Source: Leptoclinus maculatus (lineage: Eukaryota; Chordata; Actinopteri; Perciformes; Stichaeidae). From it: DNA of 64,000 bases. The translations under genes were made by a program, and so were the position numbers. This document shows, in pieces, positions 23,070-36,275 of this stretch. Each line of letters opens with the position of its first letter. The stretch's first letter is position 1. The stretch spans positions 8,503,986-8,567,985 of the forward strand of contig JAVDOI010000003.1 in assembly GCA_032191485.1 (NCBI GenBank). Direction: 5' to 3'. The notes beneath the pieces were generated by a model. The model made no database searches. It had not been told where the DNA came from and saw only the letters and a list, made by a program, of their open reading frames with translations.

Positions 23070-23440
23070 TCACACTCAACAGTTCAGGTTCGGTGTGTCT
23101 CGGCTTTCATCAGTGTCGCTTCCAGATGCCGCAGGCAGCTGTTTTCAGCAAAAACCTGGGGCCCTATGGACGCTACCTGCACAGCACCAGTAAACACAGT
23201 TAGGAGCAAGTTGGTGAACAGCCTTTGGCAGCTATAGTTAGAGAAGACCAAAGCAGAGCTAAAAGGAGAGTGAATGTTGGGCTTACAATGGCCAGGTGGA
23301 CAAAAAAACACCACTCAAAACGATTGCTAATGTTGCGCCATCTTTTCCTGATGTGTAATTAAGCAGCTGTTTGCTAACAAGTTCAGTATATTACCTTCAT
23401 AAAAAGGTTAAAAAATCTGTCGATGTTTTTGCAGCTTGTT
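23070..23440 (+). mobile_element. interspersed repeat, copy 1 of a family also present at 25.8-26.2 kb
   Basis: Segments here match, in order and on the opposite strand, segments at 25.8-26.1 kb: CATCAGTGTCGCTTCCAG, then GCAGCTGTTTTCAGC, then ACGCTACCTGC, then GACCAAAGCAGAGCTAAAAG followed by GAGAGTGAATG. The order in both copies is also that of a repeat I know from percomorph fishes. The upstream ORF (22795-23193 +) runs into this repeat and is not a gene. Non-coding; boundaries approximate. Confidence 0.7.
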
Positions 23441-23887
23441 TGTCTAGCCCCAGCGGCCCAAAAAAAAGCTTAGCTTACATGGAGAGGTATGTATAAATGC
23501 TCATTTTTGAGTATGATGAATTGTGCCAGCTATAATGAATATAATATAAATAAATAAAAACAGTCCTTACACTGAGATCAAAGCTGTCCTCGATTGTTTG
23601 TCTTGCCCAAAGCACTCCAACAATGATATATACCAACTTCATTGCAGAGATGTGACAAGCTGTGAGTAAATTGCGCATAGTTACACTTGTGTGCCAAGCC
23701 AACCAGTACTGTGTTCAGGAGTAGAGAGGTACAATAATCCAATGTTGAAGTGTCAACAGTTTTTATTTAATGTTGGGATGCAGCAATGAGCTGGTGATTA
23801 ATCACCTTCAGTGGATAGAAAGAGAACTCCAAAAAACAGACTTTTATCCAGGAAGCTAGCTTTTTAAATGAAAGTGTGTCCGTACTG

Positions 23888-24119
23888 TTAAAGGTGCTAT
23901 ATATGAGATTGGGAGCATTTTGATTTCCTCTCAATGACTCTCAACATGGCGACGGCTGACCCGGCGACTCGCAGCTGATGTTGCTAACAATTCAAACAAC
24001 ACAGAGGGAGAGCGTCTTCATTCTCTGCTCGGGTAGAGATTACTCCACCATATCTTTACAGAGGAAATAGCCATTTACTGATACAGTAATGCTCTGGATC
24101 TAGTATATTGCACCTTTAA
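23888..24119. mobile_element. MITE with terminal inverted repeats and TTAA at both ends
   Basis: The left end is TTAA-AGGTGCTATATATGAG and the right end is CTAGTATATTGCACCT-TTAA. The termini AGGTGC(T/A)ATATA are inverted relative to each other, and TTAA sits directly outside both. TTAA duplication is typical of piggyBac-type insertion, so a non-autonomous piggyBac-like element is likely. It has no transposase and an internal length of 224 bp. The TTAA could instead be the outer part of the inverted repeat. Confidence 0.7.
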
Positions 24120-25779
24120 ATGTAACTCAGCATTGTCCCTATTAATCCTACCCAGTAGAGCAAAATTGAATGGGAAATATGTTATGTCATGAAAATTTCC
24201 ATCTTAACCATGGGAGCAGAAAAGAAAACTGCTCCACAAGTCCCCATTGTAATGAACACTCTTTTTTATTTCATGCTGTATGAATTCAGGATTTTTTATG
24301 ATCTTTCAAATTCCTCTTTGTGGTGAACCATTTGTTTTTGAGCAAAAGTTACTTTAAATTGTTAACACATACTCTTACATCAGAATAAGGATGTAAAAGA
24401 CTATATAAAAAAAAGCTGACAAGCTCAATCTAACGAAGTAATAAAAACACGGCAATCGCAACCTGATTAGTGTGCCAGTAGTTTCCTGCTATATACGTTT
24501 TCAAGAATTATAGGCACAAATAACATGCAACCAATCTGTCTGTTTTGTAAGATTATCTGTCCCTATAGGTGGACCTCAAAGAAAGAAGTCCACTAAAGCC
24601 AAAAGGCATCCATTACGTGTGATGGAGGATTCCTAATGAGAGCTGAAAATCAAACCGTTGTGTAATCGGACACTGTACTGTACACAGTAAAGATCCTCCA
24701 CCTCGTTTCCCCCTGAACAGCTTCAGCACCTGATCAAAAGTTTGCTGAAGGTCATAAAAATTCCTCACTTTCAGTTAAATTTATGGCAGTACTCATTAGT
24801 TGAAATAAAACAGATTAATGCAAGTGCAATTAAATGTGACCTATAGGTTTAATAATGAAGTGGAGTCTACTTAAGCATGTCTTTTCCATTCTACCCAGCC
24901 GTCCTGGAGTCCACATAAAACTCGTTTTAGTGAAGGTGTATGCTGGAAACGGTGGTGAAGGAGACTGCTGAGGACATTTTCACTGCTCTGGGTTCTGTTT
25001 GCAACCTTATAACACAGCAGCTTAGAAAAAAACTAAACCTTGGATATTATATAAAACTGTTCATACTTTTGTACATTTACAATATATTTCTTTTGCAAAT
25101 TCACACTAAAGTTCTCTTATCAACGCACTGGAATTTAATGCTTTCTTTTCAGTTTTAAATGTTCAGCCTCGGGGCCTTAAGTGTCATTGGGGAGATTTTT
25201 CTGTTGATCTCGAGTGTTAGTCCACATCATGCTGTCCCACAGGGATGGGGTATTAGTTCAGAGTAAAGGAAGCCACTACCTCATTATGCTGCTAATTTTA
25301 GGCACCAGGAAAAGATGTTTAGAAACTTTTGGCCCAGATTCCAAGTGCCGGAGTGGTACCCGCTCTGCTCGCTATTCCCGTGGGTGAAGCAGGGGTGATT
25401 TTGGTACTTGAGCAAGCTCAAAGAAACAATTTACAACATATACAGTTGGACTTCAAAAGTGTCTTATCAGGGTCAGGCATCAAACATGAATGATTCCATA
25501 TGAAATAGCAACTTTCTGTTTACCGTAATTAGGAGAATACTTTTCCATTAGGGAAGTGAAAATAAATTAACATGGCTTTGGTTGAGAAGCTGACGTGTAA
25601 CTATAAGCACGGTTTTTTTTCTTCCTCTCAGTACAGTTCAGGTGGTGGATCAGGCGAACTAAACCTTAGAACACAGAGTTATTGAGATACTTGTGTTCGT
25701 CAGTAAGAAATTCAAACCAGCATTCTTTTATGTTTTGACCACTTGGGAGCAGCGCAATATTGACACATTTGAATGTAAA
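24120..25779. other. unique intergenic sequence between two repeats
   Basis: AT-rich with no gene or repeat recognised. Confidence 0.5.
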
Positions 25780-26228
25780 GTTGATATGGCTAACAGTTGT
25801 TGATTTGCACATCCAGCAGACACGCGGTGATATTCATTCACTCACCCTCCAGCTCTGTTTTGATCTCCCCCAATTCATGCAGAAAATATTTGGCCCTTGA
25901 GGGGCTAAATGCTCTACTATCATCACCAGGTAGTCTCAAACTTTTGTCTGTCTGCACTAGTTTGGAGCTTTGGGGGCAGGTAGCGTACAACTGCTTTCTT
26001 TTGCAGAAAACATCTGCTATCTGCTGCAGCTGGAAACAACTCTGATGAGAGCAGTGAAACTGAAGCAAAACAGTAAAGTTGTGGGCTGTAAAATCAAAAC
26101 AAGGTGCTGAAAGATGCTAAAAGGCTGTGTGGAACTGAGAAACTGCAGAATAAGGTACGAGTCCTCATGTTTTCCACATTGTCATTTGATCCATCGTTAA
26201 TATAACATATTGATTAGAGCAGCTTTAA
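25780..26228 (-). mobile_element. interspersed repeat, copy 2, inverted relative to the copy at 23.1 kb
   Basis: Read on the minus strand it starts TTAAAGCTGCTCTAATCAAT, then CAGAGTTGTTTCCAGCTGCA, GTACGCTACCTGC, and GATCAAAACAGAGCTGGAGG followed by GTGAGTGAATG. These align in order with copy 1; for example about 24 of 31 positions agree around the CAGAGCT segment. The terminal TTAAAGCTGC suggests a non-autonomous DNA transposon. No coding capacity. The left boundary is uncertain. Confidence 0.7.
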
Positions 26229-27396
26229 ATGTATCTCAAGGGCTTTTATATATTTAATTCAATGTTAACCTTCCAGCTGCATACATCTACTGAAATTTAC
26301 TTTTTCTTATCTGTAAAAAAAAAAAATCAAATGCATCTAAAAAGATCTCAGGCTTTACTCAGTCATCTATTTATAGAGTGTTACAGGGGAATAAAAACAT
26401 GAAAAGCATGTTGAGTGGCAGAACTCTCTTAAACCCTGGCGTCGGCTCTGTGTTGACCATAAACCTGGCAGGAGTTGTGGGGAGGGAAACCTACAAACTC
26501 ATAGTAAACACGATGGTTGATTAATTGCAGATGAAACAAATGACACTGGTACAGGGACATGTTCTCAAGGGGCACAGCTGACTAGAAAGATGTGGCGCCG
26601 GGCCTCCCATAAAAGTCTGTGACGGTTATTAAGACTGAAGATTGGGGGGGGGGTCACTTCTCTGGAAGATGCTCAATTCATTTTCCTACATGTTCAGAAC
26701 CTTATGGTATATGTACTGTTAAGACAATGCTTCGAGACCTGCAGTAAAATCACAGGTATCAAAAAGCTCTAAAATATTGTGACACAAATTGCTATCTGTG
26801 GAAAATCTTTGGACTAACCTCTTTCAGAAAACAAACTATTTAGAACCATCCTGTAAATACACAACTTGGCTTAATCTGGTACTTTCCTGAGCTGGTGAAA
26901 AGAAAAGTGTTTGTTGTTCTACCGAAATATCCATTTGCAGCACTGTACATCAGCGTACAGTCCTTGCCCAGTCGCGTCAGACCACCCACCCACACTGTGT
27001 TGAAACACAGTCAAGAAACGGTCATTAAATCGTTTCCCCAGGTCACTCAAATCAGACTTGTTAAAGCTGTGAAGTGGAGGAAAGACCCTGCTGGTAGGCG
27101 TTCAACAAGCCCAAGCCTCAGCACACTGACCTTAAAGTGATAATGTTTGTTTGCTTCATTTAAAGGCCAGAGGCATCATTGTGTCATCCGTCTCTGGTTG
27201 TCATGTCTTTATTGTAGAGTATTGATTGTCGTATTGGTTCATGTAGAAATATCTTATATGTCTAGAGATGATGAAGTATGAATGGTTCATGTGTGCCTCG
27301 TGTCCTGCTCAGATTCTCTTGTTTGGTTTGGTTGCCACATAGATTTGTTATGACATATAAATGCTAATAATCTAAAAACACGTTTTTTAATGCTGT
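26229..27396. other. unique intergenic sequence
   Basis: It contains a nine-G run at 26644-26653 and the Gli-type core at 26980. No gene recognised. Confidence 0.5.
26980..26988 (+). promoter_or_regulatory. exact Gli core site GACCACCCA
   Basis: Perfect match to the Gli consensus nonamer, followed by CCCAC. PAX1 in sclerotome is a known Hedgehog-dependent gene, so Gli sites downstream are plausible. About 0.5 exact matches are expected by chance in a window this size, so this is a candidate only. Confidence 0.3.
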
Positions 27397-27460
27397 AGGC
27401 AAGTTTATTTGTATGGCGCCTTTAAACAAAAAAGGCATTTCAAAGTGCTTTGATTACAGA
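27397..27460 (+). mobile_element. short fragment of a teleost repeat (AAGTTTATTTGTAT...CAAAGTGCTTT type)
   Basis: GGCAAGTTTATTTGTATGGC, then a gap, then GGCATTTCAAAGTGCTTTGA. This pair of phrases recurs across fish genomes. The family is not assigned, and only about 60 bp are recognisable. Confidence 0.6.
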
Positions 27461-30400
27461 AAAATGAACGGGTAAATGGGAAGTAAGTTCAACAGAGGCT
27501 TTATTCAAAAATTCATGTTGAATATACCACGTGACACTGCATTAAGTTGAACTCTGCTCAGCGTTCTATTGTCGCCATATCACTCAGATCTCTGCTGTGT
27601 GTGGCTGCTTATCTCCCCGAGACTATACGTCGCGTTTGTCTTATGCGGTCTCTGCAGTTGTGAACACTTTGGCCACCTTCTTTGACTGACTCTGGAATAA
27701 TTCAGGGCAGAAGCAACACTGCGATGAGCCCTTACTGCGGCCTGCCAGTGCCAAACCCCTCACGTGTCCGTGTTGCTGTCTGTGCCATTTCAAGCAAACG
27801 GGGGAACATAAAAGTAACACAACACAGCCTTGATCAAGAGTCAAACTGTGGATATTTACAGCTTCAGCAATGGCTGCCGTGACACTGATATTCAAAGCCC
27901 TGACACATGGAGGAATGCTTCTCCTGTTTTGGTTTTGAGCATGCTGAATACACGTCATCTTGACTATTGGGCTGATTTTGGCACAGATAGCGCGACAGTG
28001 TTTGCATACTTGAGGAAGCCGGTGAGAAGATTAGTTAATTGACATGAAAGCAGGTAGGGCAGGGGCCACCACAGCTTTCTTTGCACGAGCAGCAGCCTGC
28101 ACAGGTGAAGCGAAGTTCATGACGTCAGCTCCTCGGCTTGTCTCGCATTAATGAGGAGTTCACACGACACAAGGTGAACCTCAGCACTCCCCATCCATGG
28201 CCTTCAGATATCTGCAGTATGTAAGTGAAATTTAGAATACGATACTTAAGCTAGTGAAAATGTCGTATGTTGTGAGGGGAAGGGCTTTATTCAAAGGATA
28301 AAAGTTTAAAGGGAAGTCAAAAGCGTAAGTGGGTAACCAAAGCAAAGTGCGTTACCAAATCATAGCCTTGCTGCTTCTGTTTTAAAGCCAACGGCTTTAG
28401 AATGATGGATGAGCTACACATTCATCGGCTTTTTTCACTCTACTGTAGGAGGAATTTCTCTCTGGCAGTAGCAAAGTCCATAAATAGGTGCCAGTTTGAG
28501 ACTGGTTTCTCCCTACGTGGTGAAGTGTGGGTGGCTTTCTGGAGCTATAGTTTAAGCACACACAAAAAGCAATGAGGAACATCTCGTGCGGCCACATTTT
28601 GGGGTTTTCTTTCCTCTTGCTTTCATTCTCTCTCTCGCTCTTTGCAAATTCTGTGTGATAATGTTCAATTTGATGTACAACAAACATGTGTAGGATATCC
28701 CTTGTCCCTTCAGTGCTGTTTAATCAAAGCAGGCAGACTGACAAGAACATGGCTAGAGCATTGGCGGATGGTTTCTCCGGTTGCCTCTCTGTCTTTGATT
28801 TTTGTGTATTATATGTTAACATGCATTCCTAGAAGGATTCCATTGGACTGAGTCTCATTACTCTGCGGTGAGTAGATCTGAAATGTAGACGACATCTTGC
28901 AAATGTTAACGTTTAAAAGTAATCTATCGAGAAATTGAGGAAAATCAGCCAGAACCACAGCACAAATAGCTTTTTTTTTTTTTTGTTTTGCTTCAGTTCT
29001 TTATTCATGCCGATTTCTGCATTTTCTCCAAATTCAGGAAATATTCAGGAGCAGCGTATGTATTGGATATGTAAATGATGGGTTCAGTCTTTTGGTGTGT
29101 TAACAAATAAATGAATAAAAAAGCATGCATTACATTACACATTATTGCTTCAGCACACTCTAAACTCCTTTTCATTGCAGACCACTGGCGCCAAGATATA
29201 ATTACATCACCTGAGCGTCCTGTTAATGTTGAAGGAAGGGGTGGAGGCGGTTTGTTTTTAGATGCTGTTATGATAACTCTGCACTGTGAAAACATTTGCA
29301 TTGCGCAAACTGAAAAGATGGCATCATGCTTACATCGTTAACGGTCTTTGTATCCCCCGTCTGGATTTAGAGTTCTGGTTAATCCACTGTTACACATGAA
29401 CTGCTCATCATTTTTAAAAGACATTTTATTTTACGCAACGCTAAATTTGGAAGTTTATTACCAGACAGTGGTTGCTATGAAATGTAGTGGTGTCATTTTG
29501 TCAGATTTACATACACTGTGCTTCTTTGCCCGTGCATGTCTACTGTGGCTGTCACGATTACATGGAAAAACTGTGTCAATATTTTGAGAACACAAACTGA
29601 CTAATCTGAGGGTTGCAAAACTTTAGAATTTCCCGAATTCATTCGCCCGCCTGTCAAAGCTGCATTAGTTTATTTTAACAAAAAAGTGATGATTTATGAA
29701 GACTTCTGGATAAATTCCTTCGAGTTTGACTCACTATGCAGGTGATTGTTCTGCCAAGACGCTCACGGCCCGGGCTTCTGTGCAAGAGTCCGCCTGCAAT
29801 ATGGGCCAAAGATAACGTGATGTTTCCCCCCCCCCTACTTCAGCAGAAGGTGAGAAACCGAGCTACCAGCATTGCTCTGGTGTTTGTAAGCACAGTTCTT
29901 TAGGAAAGATACGAGGGCTGTCGAAGCTGGGGGTTGTTATAAATTACCTGGTGATGGAAGTGATAATCCTTGTCAAAACAGCTCCTATACTGGCATGGGC
30001 AGAGTCCAGATCGCTGCCCATCTTCCCCTGCAAAGCTTTGTCACATTTGATTGAATTGTGATCTGGATGTGGTTGACTTCGGGGCAAAAGATTGCACTCA
30101 CATTGGACGAATATTAGTAAGCTCATGTACAACTGTTGCTATAGAGTTGTGTCTTTACCACCGGAGAACTGAAATGAGAAGAACTGCTACTCATGATAAA
30201 ACAGATCTTTGATCTCAAAACCTATAAAAACCAAATCCTGAATCACTCAGAAATGTACTGATGTGAACTTTCAAACCACGCTTCAGACGTTATCTGCCTA
30301 TTTAGCACTTTTTCAGACCCCACTAACAATTCCCTGGGTCAAAGCACAGTCTGCTGTCACACAAAATGATTAGAGTAGAAGGTATCGTTTAAGGATTAAT

Positions 30401-33400
30401 TACTTTGTTTATCATACATGCAACCTGAAAGCATTGTTAACCACCGTACCCAAACACATTAAAGGCTAGGTTGTACTGCGCCAAACATTTCCAAATTTCA
30501 AACTTTTTTTTTCTTTCTTCAAATAGCCAGACATTTAACCACATAATGGCCGTGATAAGTCCCCTTTATCGGCCCTCAGAAAATGCTTTGAGGATAAAGT
30601 TCTGTAGATAATAATTAAGATGATACAGTCAGTCGGAGCTTGCAGTGGGCAACTTCATGTTTAATTGCTTAAATCAACATGATAAGATGCTCTTTAAATG
30701 TCTGCGAGGCTCTGACAAAGCCTGCTGACAATGTGAACAGGCACTCACTGTTTACTTATTCAAGACCTCCATTACAAAGATCAAATCAGCTACAAGCATC
30801 AAGATGGAGAACAATGTGAGTGCACGAAGGGTTTGTTTGATATCTGCAAAAAACAGAAATACATGTTGTGTATTAAATCAGATCATCTCCAGCATAGTTC
30901 TCTGTGTAGGAGGCAAAAAAAAGAATGCAATTCTCCAAAAAAGAAAAAGGAGGATGAAATCGCAGCTCAAGCAGTCATATCATTCCACTCGTACTCATCA
31001 GACTAGACTGCTCAGCACAAACACAATCTCATAATCATTACCATTACAGATGAAAGGCAAGGCCCAATTAGAATGGCTCCAATTGTTGCAATTAAATAAG
31101 TGTGGTTGAATGATAATATCTTTTCCCCCCAGAAATAAAAAGAAAAAGGACGGCAGCATTGAATAATCATACAATCAAAAACAATCAAGCTGGACTTTGA
31201 AGTTGTTGCACTACCAAATCTTAGAAATACATCTGGTGTAGAAATGGTGTTTTGGGCTCAGCCGACAGGCGCCGTTGGACCACTGCGTCATGGGCCACGG
31301 GGTCGGGCCTACTCTTTCCAGTACCGTAGGGCTGCCTTTGGGTTTGCAGAGGACACTGGTGTGTGTTCCCACCCACAGAGCATTGCAGCAGACCGCCAGA
31401 GAGCACAAGCCCTTTCACAGCAGTCCAAGACTTGTCCCATGATCCCATCCCTGCATCAAAACCAGCTGAGTGCGAGTGCGGCGTGGTAAGCACTCGTGCT
31501 CGCACATAATTTGTAGCTGACTGCTACTCTTGCAACCATTTGATCACTGTGTAAATAAACATGATATGAATGGAACAAAACTTCACTGCTGAACTCAAAG
31601 ATTTAGTCTTGGCTTTATTTTCAACTTTGCCAATTTGAGGTCTTTTGATTTGATTTTAAGTCTCTAGAAGGTCGTTTGTCTTGTGCTCGCACAGTTGTGC
31701 TGTATCAAACGCAGACTGTCCATTTCACAGCTGATGGCCTGCTCACAGGACAGTTTTCCAGCTGGGCAGAGATCCAGTGTAGTTCCCCTTCACCCAGTGG
31801 ACTTCAGGAGCACTCAAGCATGCCAAACAGAATACACCCTGATTGCTTCAGACTGGGACAGCAGATATTTCTTCAGTTGTTAGACATTACTGAAGCAAAC
31901 AAACACGGCAACCAATTTACTATCTTGAAAATCTGCACAAAATGCTGAAGTGGACCCATCTCAAAAGGACTAATTATCATTATGATGGTGTGCAGCTGGA
32001 GGAAATGATAGAGTGGACATTTCATGTGCAGGTCTGGTGAGGATATCTATCTTTTAGGGACTTTCTGGCTCTGCCTCGGGAAAAAAAAAACGTGTTTCAT
32101 CAAAAACATGTAGAACTATTATTCAAAATGTCATCGATGGTGCTCTTATGTGGTCATTTGAGTGTGTGTAGTGGCTATACTGTTCATCTCTTTTTACTTT
32201 AATTCCTGGACAATCTGTACTGTCAGCTTTGTAGCTTCAGCACAAATGAAGACGCAATGACTTGAGTGTGAATTTGAATCAGTACTGAAACTAACTTAAC
32301 ATCTCACTTTGGACAAGTTTCTTCATCCATCCACTATCTTTAATTGTGAATAGCTGGCTTCAGTACATGCAACACAGCTGCTCACCATGAACACTTAAGG
32401 GGCATTAAAGGACAGTTAGGAGCTTTTGAACCAACTCTAATCACAGAAAAAAAATGAGATTAAATGTCCGATTAAGGACGACCAGAAGTTGAAGTTTATT
32501 GTTACAAAGGTTGAGTGGGTCTAATGATAGGCTCCAGTACTTAGGGATTTGCTGCTGCTACTGGGCTAAGCAGCCATTTTCACTGTGTTTACATGAACTA
32601 CCCAGTTACTTGCATAGTTTACTTTAGTACCAACATGTGGCTCACAGAGGTTTAATATCAGCGTAAATGCTCAAGTTATTTAAAAGATTTGTTTATTTTC
32701 ACGAATGCCATATCAAAAGCTACAGAAATGATGATGGTTTGAATCGCAGAACGTCAGGTTCAAATGGTCAGATATAAACGGAGGAGTAAAACATGGAGGC
32801 TGTTGAGGTTTAAACTGGCCAGATAGTTAGTTAGTGATTTAAAAAAGAAAAGATGAGACATTTTACATCATGTACTGAAAAAGTAGTAATTTAACTGCAA
32901 CTTTGTGACGCAATGTTCCGACTTATTTTACAGAGTGAGTGACAAACTGTTGAAACAGGGCTTTTGTGCATCTTCCATGGCAGCATGCAGCTGAATCAGG
33001 GGCTTCTGGGTTCGACGACAGCAAACTCCCAGGGGTACAAAGGGACTGGAGAACAGCCTTTAATAGTGCTAACAGACTAACGAAAGGACAGTGCTGTGTC
33101 TTCATCACAGTCATACGGGACAGACGGTCTATGACATACTAATGATAGCAGTGTGCACCAACACACACTTCACTATAAGCTTGGTGAAGTTGTACTTTTC
33201 CTTCCAGTGCTTCTTTGGGGGTATAGTCTGTGACATATTACGAGCTTTGACAGAAGTGTGAAGGAAATACATGAAGTTGCCTGAGGGGTAACCATGGCCG
33301 ACTTAACCACAAACAGACCGTGCCAGACTTCTCACAACAGGTATTTTTGTAGCACAAGTGAGAGGTGAAAGTTTAGCTTAAGTTACTTCAAATGAGAAAA

Positions 33401-36252
33401 TGCTGTCGCAGGCCTTTCATGTCCTCGACTCGACCGCGTCGTGTCGCCCAGCGCGGTGATAGCCGTGACAAACTGTTTTGATGATGATGTCACTACGTCC
33501 TAATCTGATTGCTCTTTTTTTCTCCAACTTGCTTTGGGCCACTTCTCCTACATCCTGCCAGTAAGGCAGTTCAATATGCAAACATGTTCCTACGAATCCT
33601 GTGCAATATTTACAGAGGCTGTTTTCCAAGTCAAACAACGACGTCTCACACACCATTTCTGGTAATGACAATGAGGAAGATTAAGCTCTGGAAACACAAC
33701 AACTATTCATGTGAGTTGCATTAATAAGCATTTATTACCATGATATAGTATAGAAGCTAGTTGGTGCGTAGTAATATGTTCCAAATGATGCTCCTGATTT
33801 TGTTGTGTCGGTGTATTCCCTTCCAGCTCACCGTTAAAGGTTTACAACCTCAACGGCGCTCAAAGTTGAGTTTCCAAACGTTAACACCGTGGCAGGGGTA
33901 ACACTGGGATTTGGGTTTGCCGTTGCTATTCTTTGAAACAGGTCACAAACATCTATGTTTCATCTTTTATAAATTGCTGAATAATGTCATTAAACAGCTG
34001 GGCACTGTAGTTTTTAGCAATCCTTACTCAAACATTAGAAAGTGAGTATTCATAGCAATGTAAGAATAAGCTTTGGGTACGCAGACAATACTTGTTAGGA
34101 TAACTCATTGTCAGTCTTGGTGTTTTTATGGGATTTGTTGGCGGTAAAAAAAAAAAGAAAACCACCAGACTCATTCTTGAAACAATTTATCAATCATCAA
34201 AAATGTGGTCAATTTATTGGTGATCGATGAATTGAATAAATGTTTTATCACTGACAGTATTTCGCTTTTTGTCGCTATAAATACTGTCGTTCTTGCAAGT
34301 TGTAAATTATCACTCGACATGCTACATGGCTAGCATGTACACCAGAGAATGATTTACGGGAGACACATGGAATTTAGCATCTATGCTCTGCATGCAGCAG
34401 TTAAGTTGATCAACAATCATCCAGAAACTGAGTATTACTCCTATAACAGTGAACTGTGTTCAACCTGGCAACACTCTTAAAAGCTGTCAGCACCACCGCC
34501 ATTGCCACGGACAGAGCTGAGCCTCTGACTCACTCAGCTTCACATTGACTCCTGGTATTTTTTTGTGTTAGATTTAAAGTGTCATTACATCACATCTGTG
34601 GTTTTCTTAAAAGTACGCTATCTTATAGCAAAGTTAAAGAAGAGACCTTCAGTAAAACATTCCTATAGTGTAGCCTACTAACATCAAACAGTTTCCTACA
34701 CTTATACAGAATACATTTCCTTTGATTGTTTTGGTATTTTCCATTATTCCTAACTCACTTTTCGGTGGCATGGTACTTCCTTCCTGACCCCGAGCGAAGT
34801 GTTTCTGTGTACCTTTTTGCATGTCTTCGGGCTTATTTCTGAATATGACCCCCTTCAGTGCAGAAAATTGCATTACAGTCCTGGCAGGAAAACATTAGAA
34901 AGCTGACTCAGTTTACCGCTTTTGTTGCAGAACAGTAACCTAATCTTTCACCATTAATGAGGACATATTTCATGGCAAATGCATGATCACTTAAACAGTT
35001 CACCTCACCTTATTCAAATCACATTTTTCCTGATTGGGACAAGCGATACCCACACATTTCAAATGCACAGAAATGTTTGAAGGCCAAAGGCTTAACATGA
35101 TATACGGTATAAGGGGAAATAATAAGAGTGTGGTGTAGCTGACATTCTGAGAGCATTTTCACGTCTGAGGTTTGCTTCAGAGAAAACTGGACTGAGCTGT
35201 GCAGTAAGAAATCTTTCTCCTTGGCTCTGTTCCATTTTCACATATCCTTCTCCCATGCTAACAAGGTGCAGTGTTTGCTAAATGTAGCCCATCACTTGCG
35301 CCTTTAAGTGGCACATGGATGGTGGAAGAAAAGCATACACACCCCGAGTGCATCATGATCTGGTGTTCATTTGATAGTTTTGAACATGAGCAGCCCACCT
35401 GGTTCTGATTTGGCAGCTTGAATGCTGGTCAGAGTTGCCTTGTTTTATTGGGAATCTTGTTCATATATCCCCTGCCCGGTCCTCGCTGACCTCTGACAGC
35501 TCCCGTGGGGCTCATGGGTACATCCAGGACCCTCCGAGGACGCGGATGTTACTTGCTAAGATGACACTCGTGAAGTTGTCTGACAGCGTGGGTTGTGTTT
35601 GCGTAGGCATGCCATTTTCTCCCTCGCGGTTACGCATAGCAGGGAGGGGGTGTTGTCTCGTCATTGAACTGTGAAGAGCTGTTTGACTATGATTCTTGAG
35701 GCAGAAGCATAAAGACTTGGCGTGTCAGCATGTTTACATGATTTTATACAGGCTGTGTGGTGTGAGAGAACTGTACGAATGCGTCAGGTACACAGGAACA
35801 GAATTAGGCACCGAATGGGAACTTCTCCCGAATTTTCTTAAAAATATAAATATTCAGTTTGGTTCTTTGTCAAAAAAAGAGCTTGAGGTTTTCATTAGAG
35901 TAATAAAGTCAAATGATTTTCAGTGAAGTTCTCTTCAGGCATGTACCAGGTACTGTATATGAAGAGTATTAGAGCTTAGATGATAAACTTTTCAAAGTTT
36001 TTGCTTCAGTCGTATAAACCTCTACAAAGAAAAAGTCAAATGAAAGCGGGCACAGATTTTAAATAGATTTTAAATAGATCTTTAAAGTGCGCAGAAACCT
36101 AGATCCCCCGTGGGTCCCTCTGTGTGCTGCTGTAGCTGAAACGGCAGAGCACAAGTAGTAAATGGTCTGTAGACATATTGAAAATGACACTCTTAGATAA
36201 GTCCCATGCGATTACGTCGGCTATTGAAGCTTAGATATTTTTGTGGCCTGGC
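27461..36252. other. unique intergenic sequence
   Basis: No gene or clear transposable element. Poly-T near 28971-28984. 31230-31500 is GC-richer and open on both strands (94 codons on minus, 81 on plus) without recognisable protein features. A-runs at 32080 and 34147. Some stretches, for example 32395-32560 and 32640-32830, could be old repeats that I cannot name. Confidence 0.5.
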
Positions 36253-36275
36253 GGGGGGGGGGGGGGGGGGGGGGG
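36253..36275. repeat. poly-G run, 23 bases
   Basis: Uninterrupted G homopolymer. It is unusual in AT-rich sequence, and its length may be unreliable in the assembly. Confidence 0.95.

Noticed and set aside
22795..23193. 132-codon + strand ORF, among the longest in the window
   Set aside because: Its last third runs into an interspersed repeat that has a second, inverted copy at 25.8-26.2 kb. No recognisable domain and no splice structure.
31221..31505. 94-codon minus-strand ORF opposite an 81-codon + strand ORF
   Set aside because: GC-richer patch open on both strands, with no protein-family features and no good start context.
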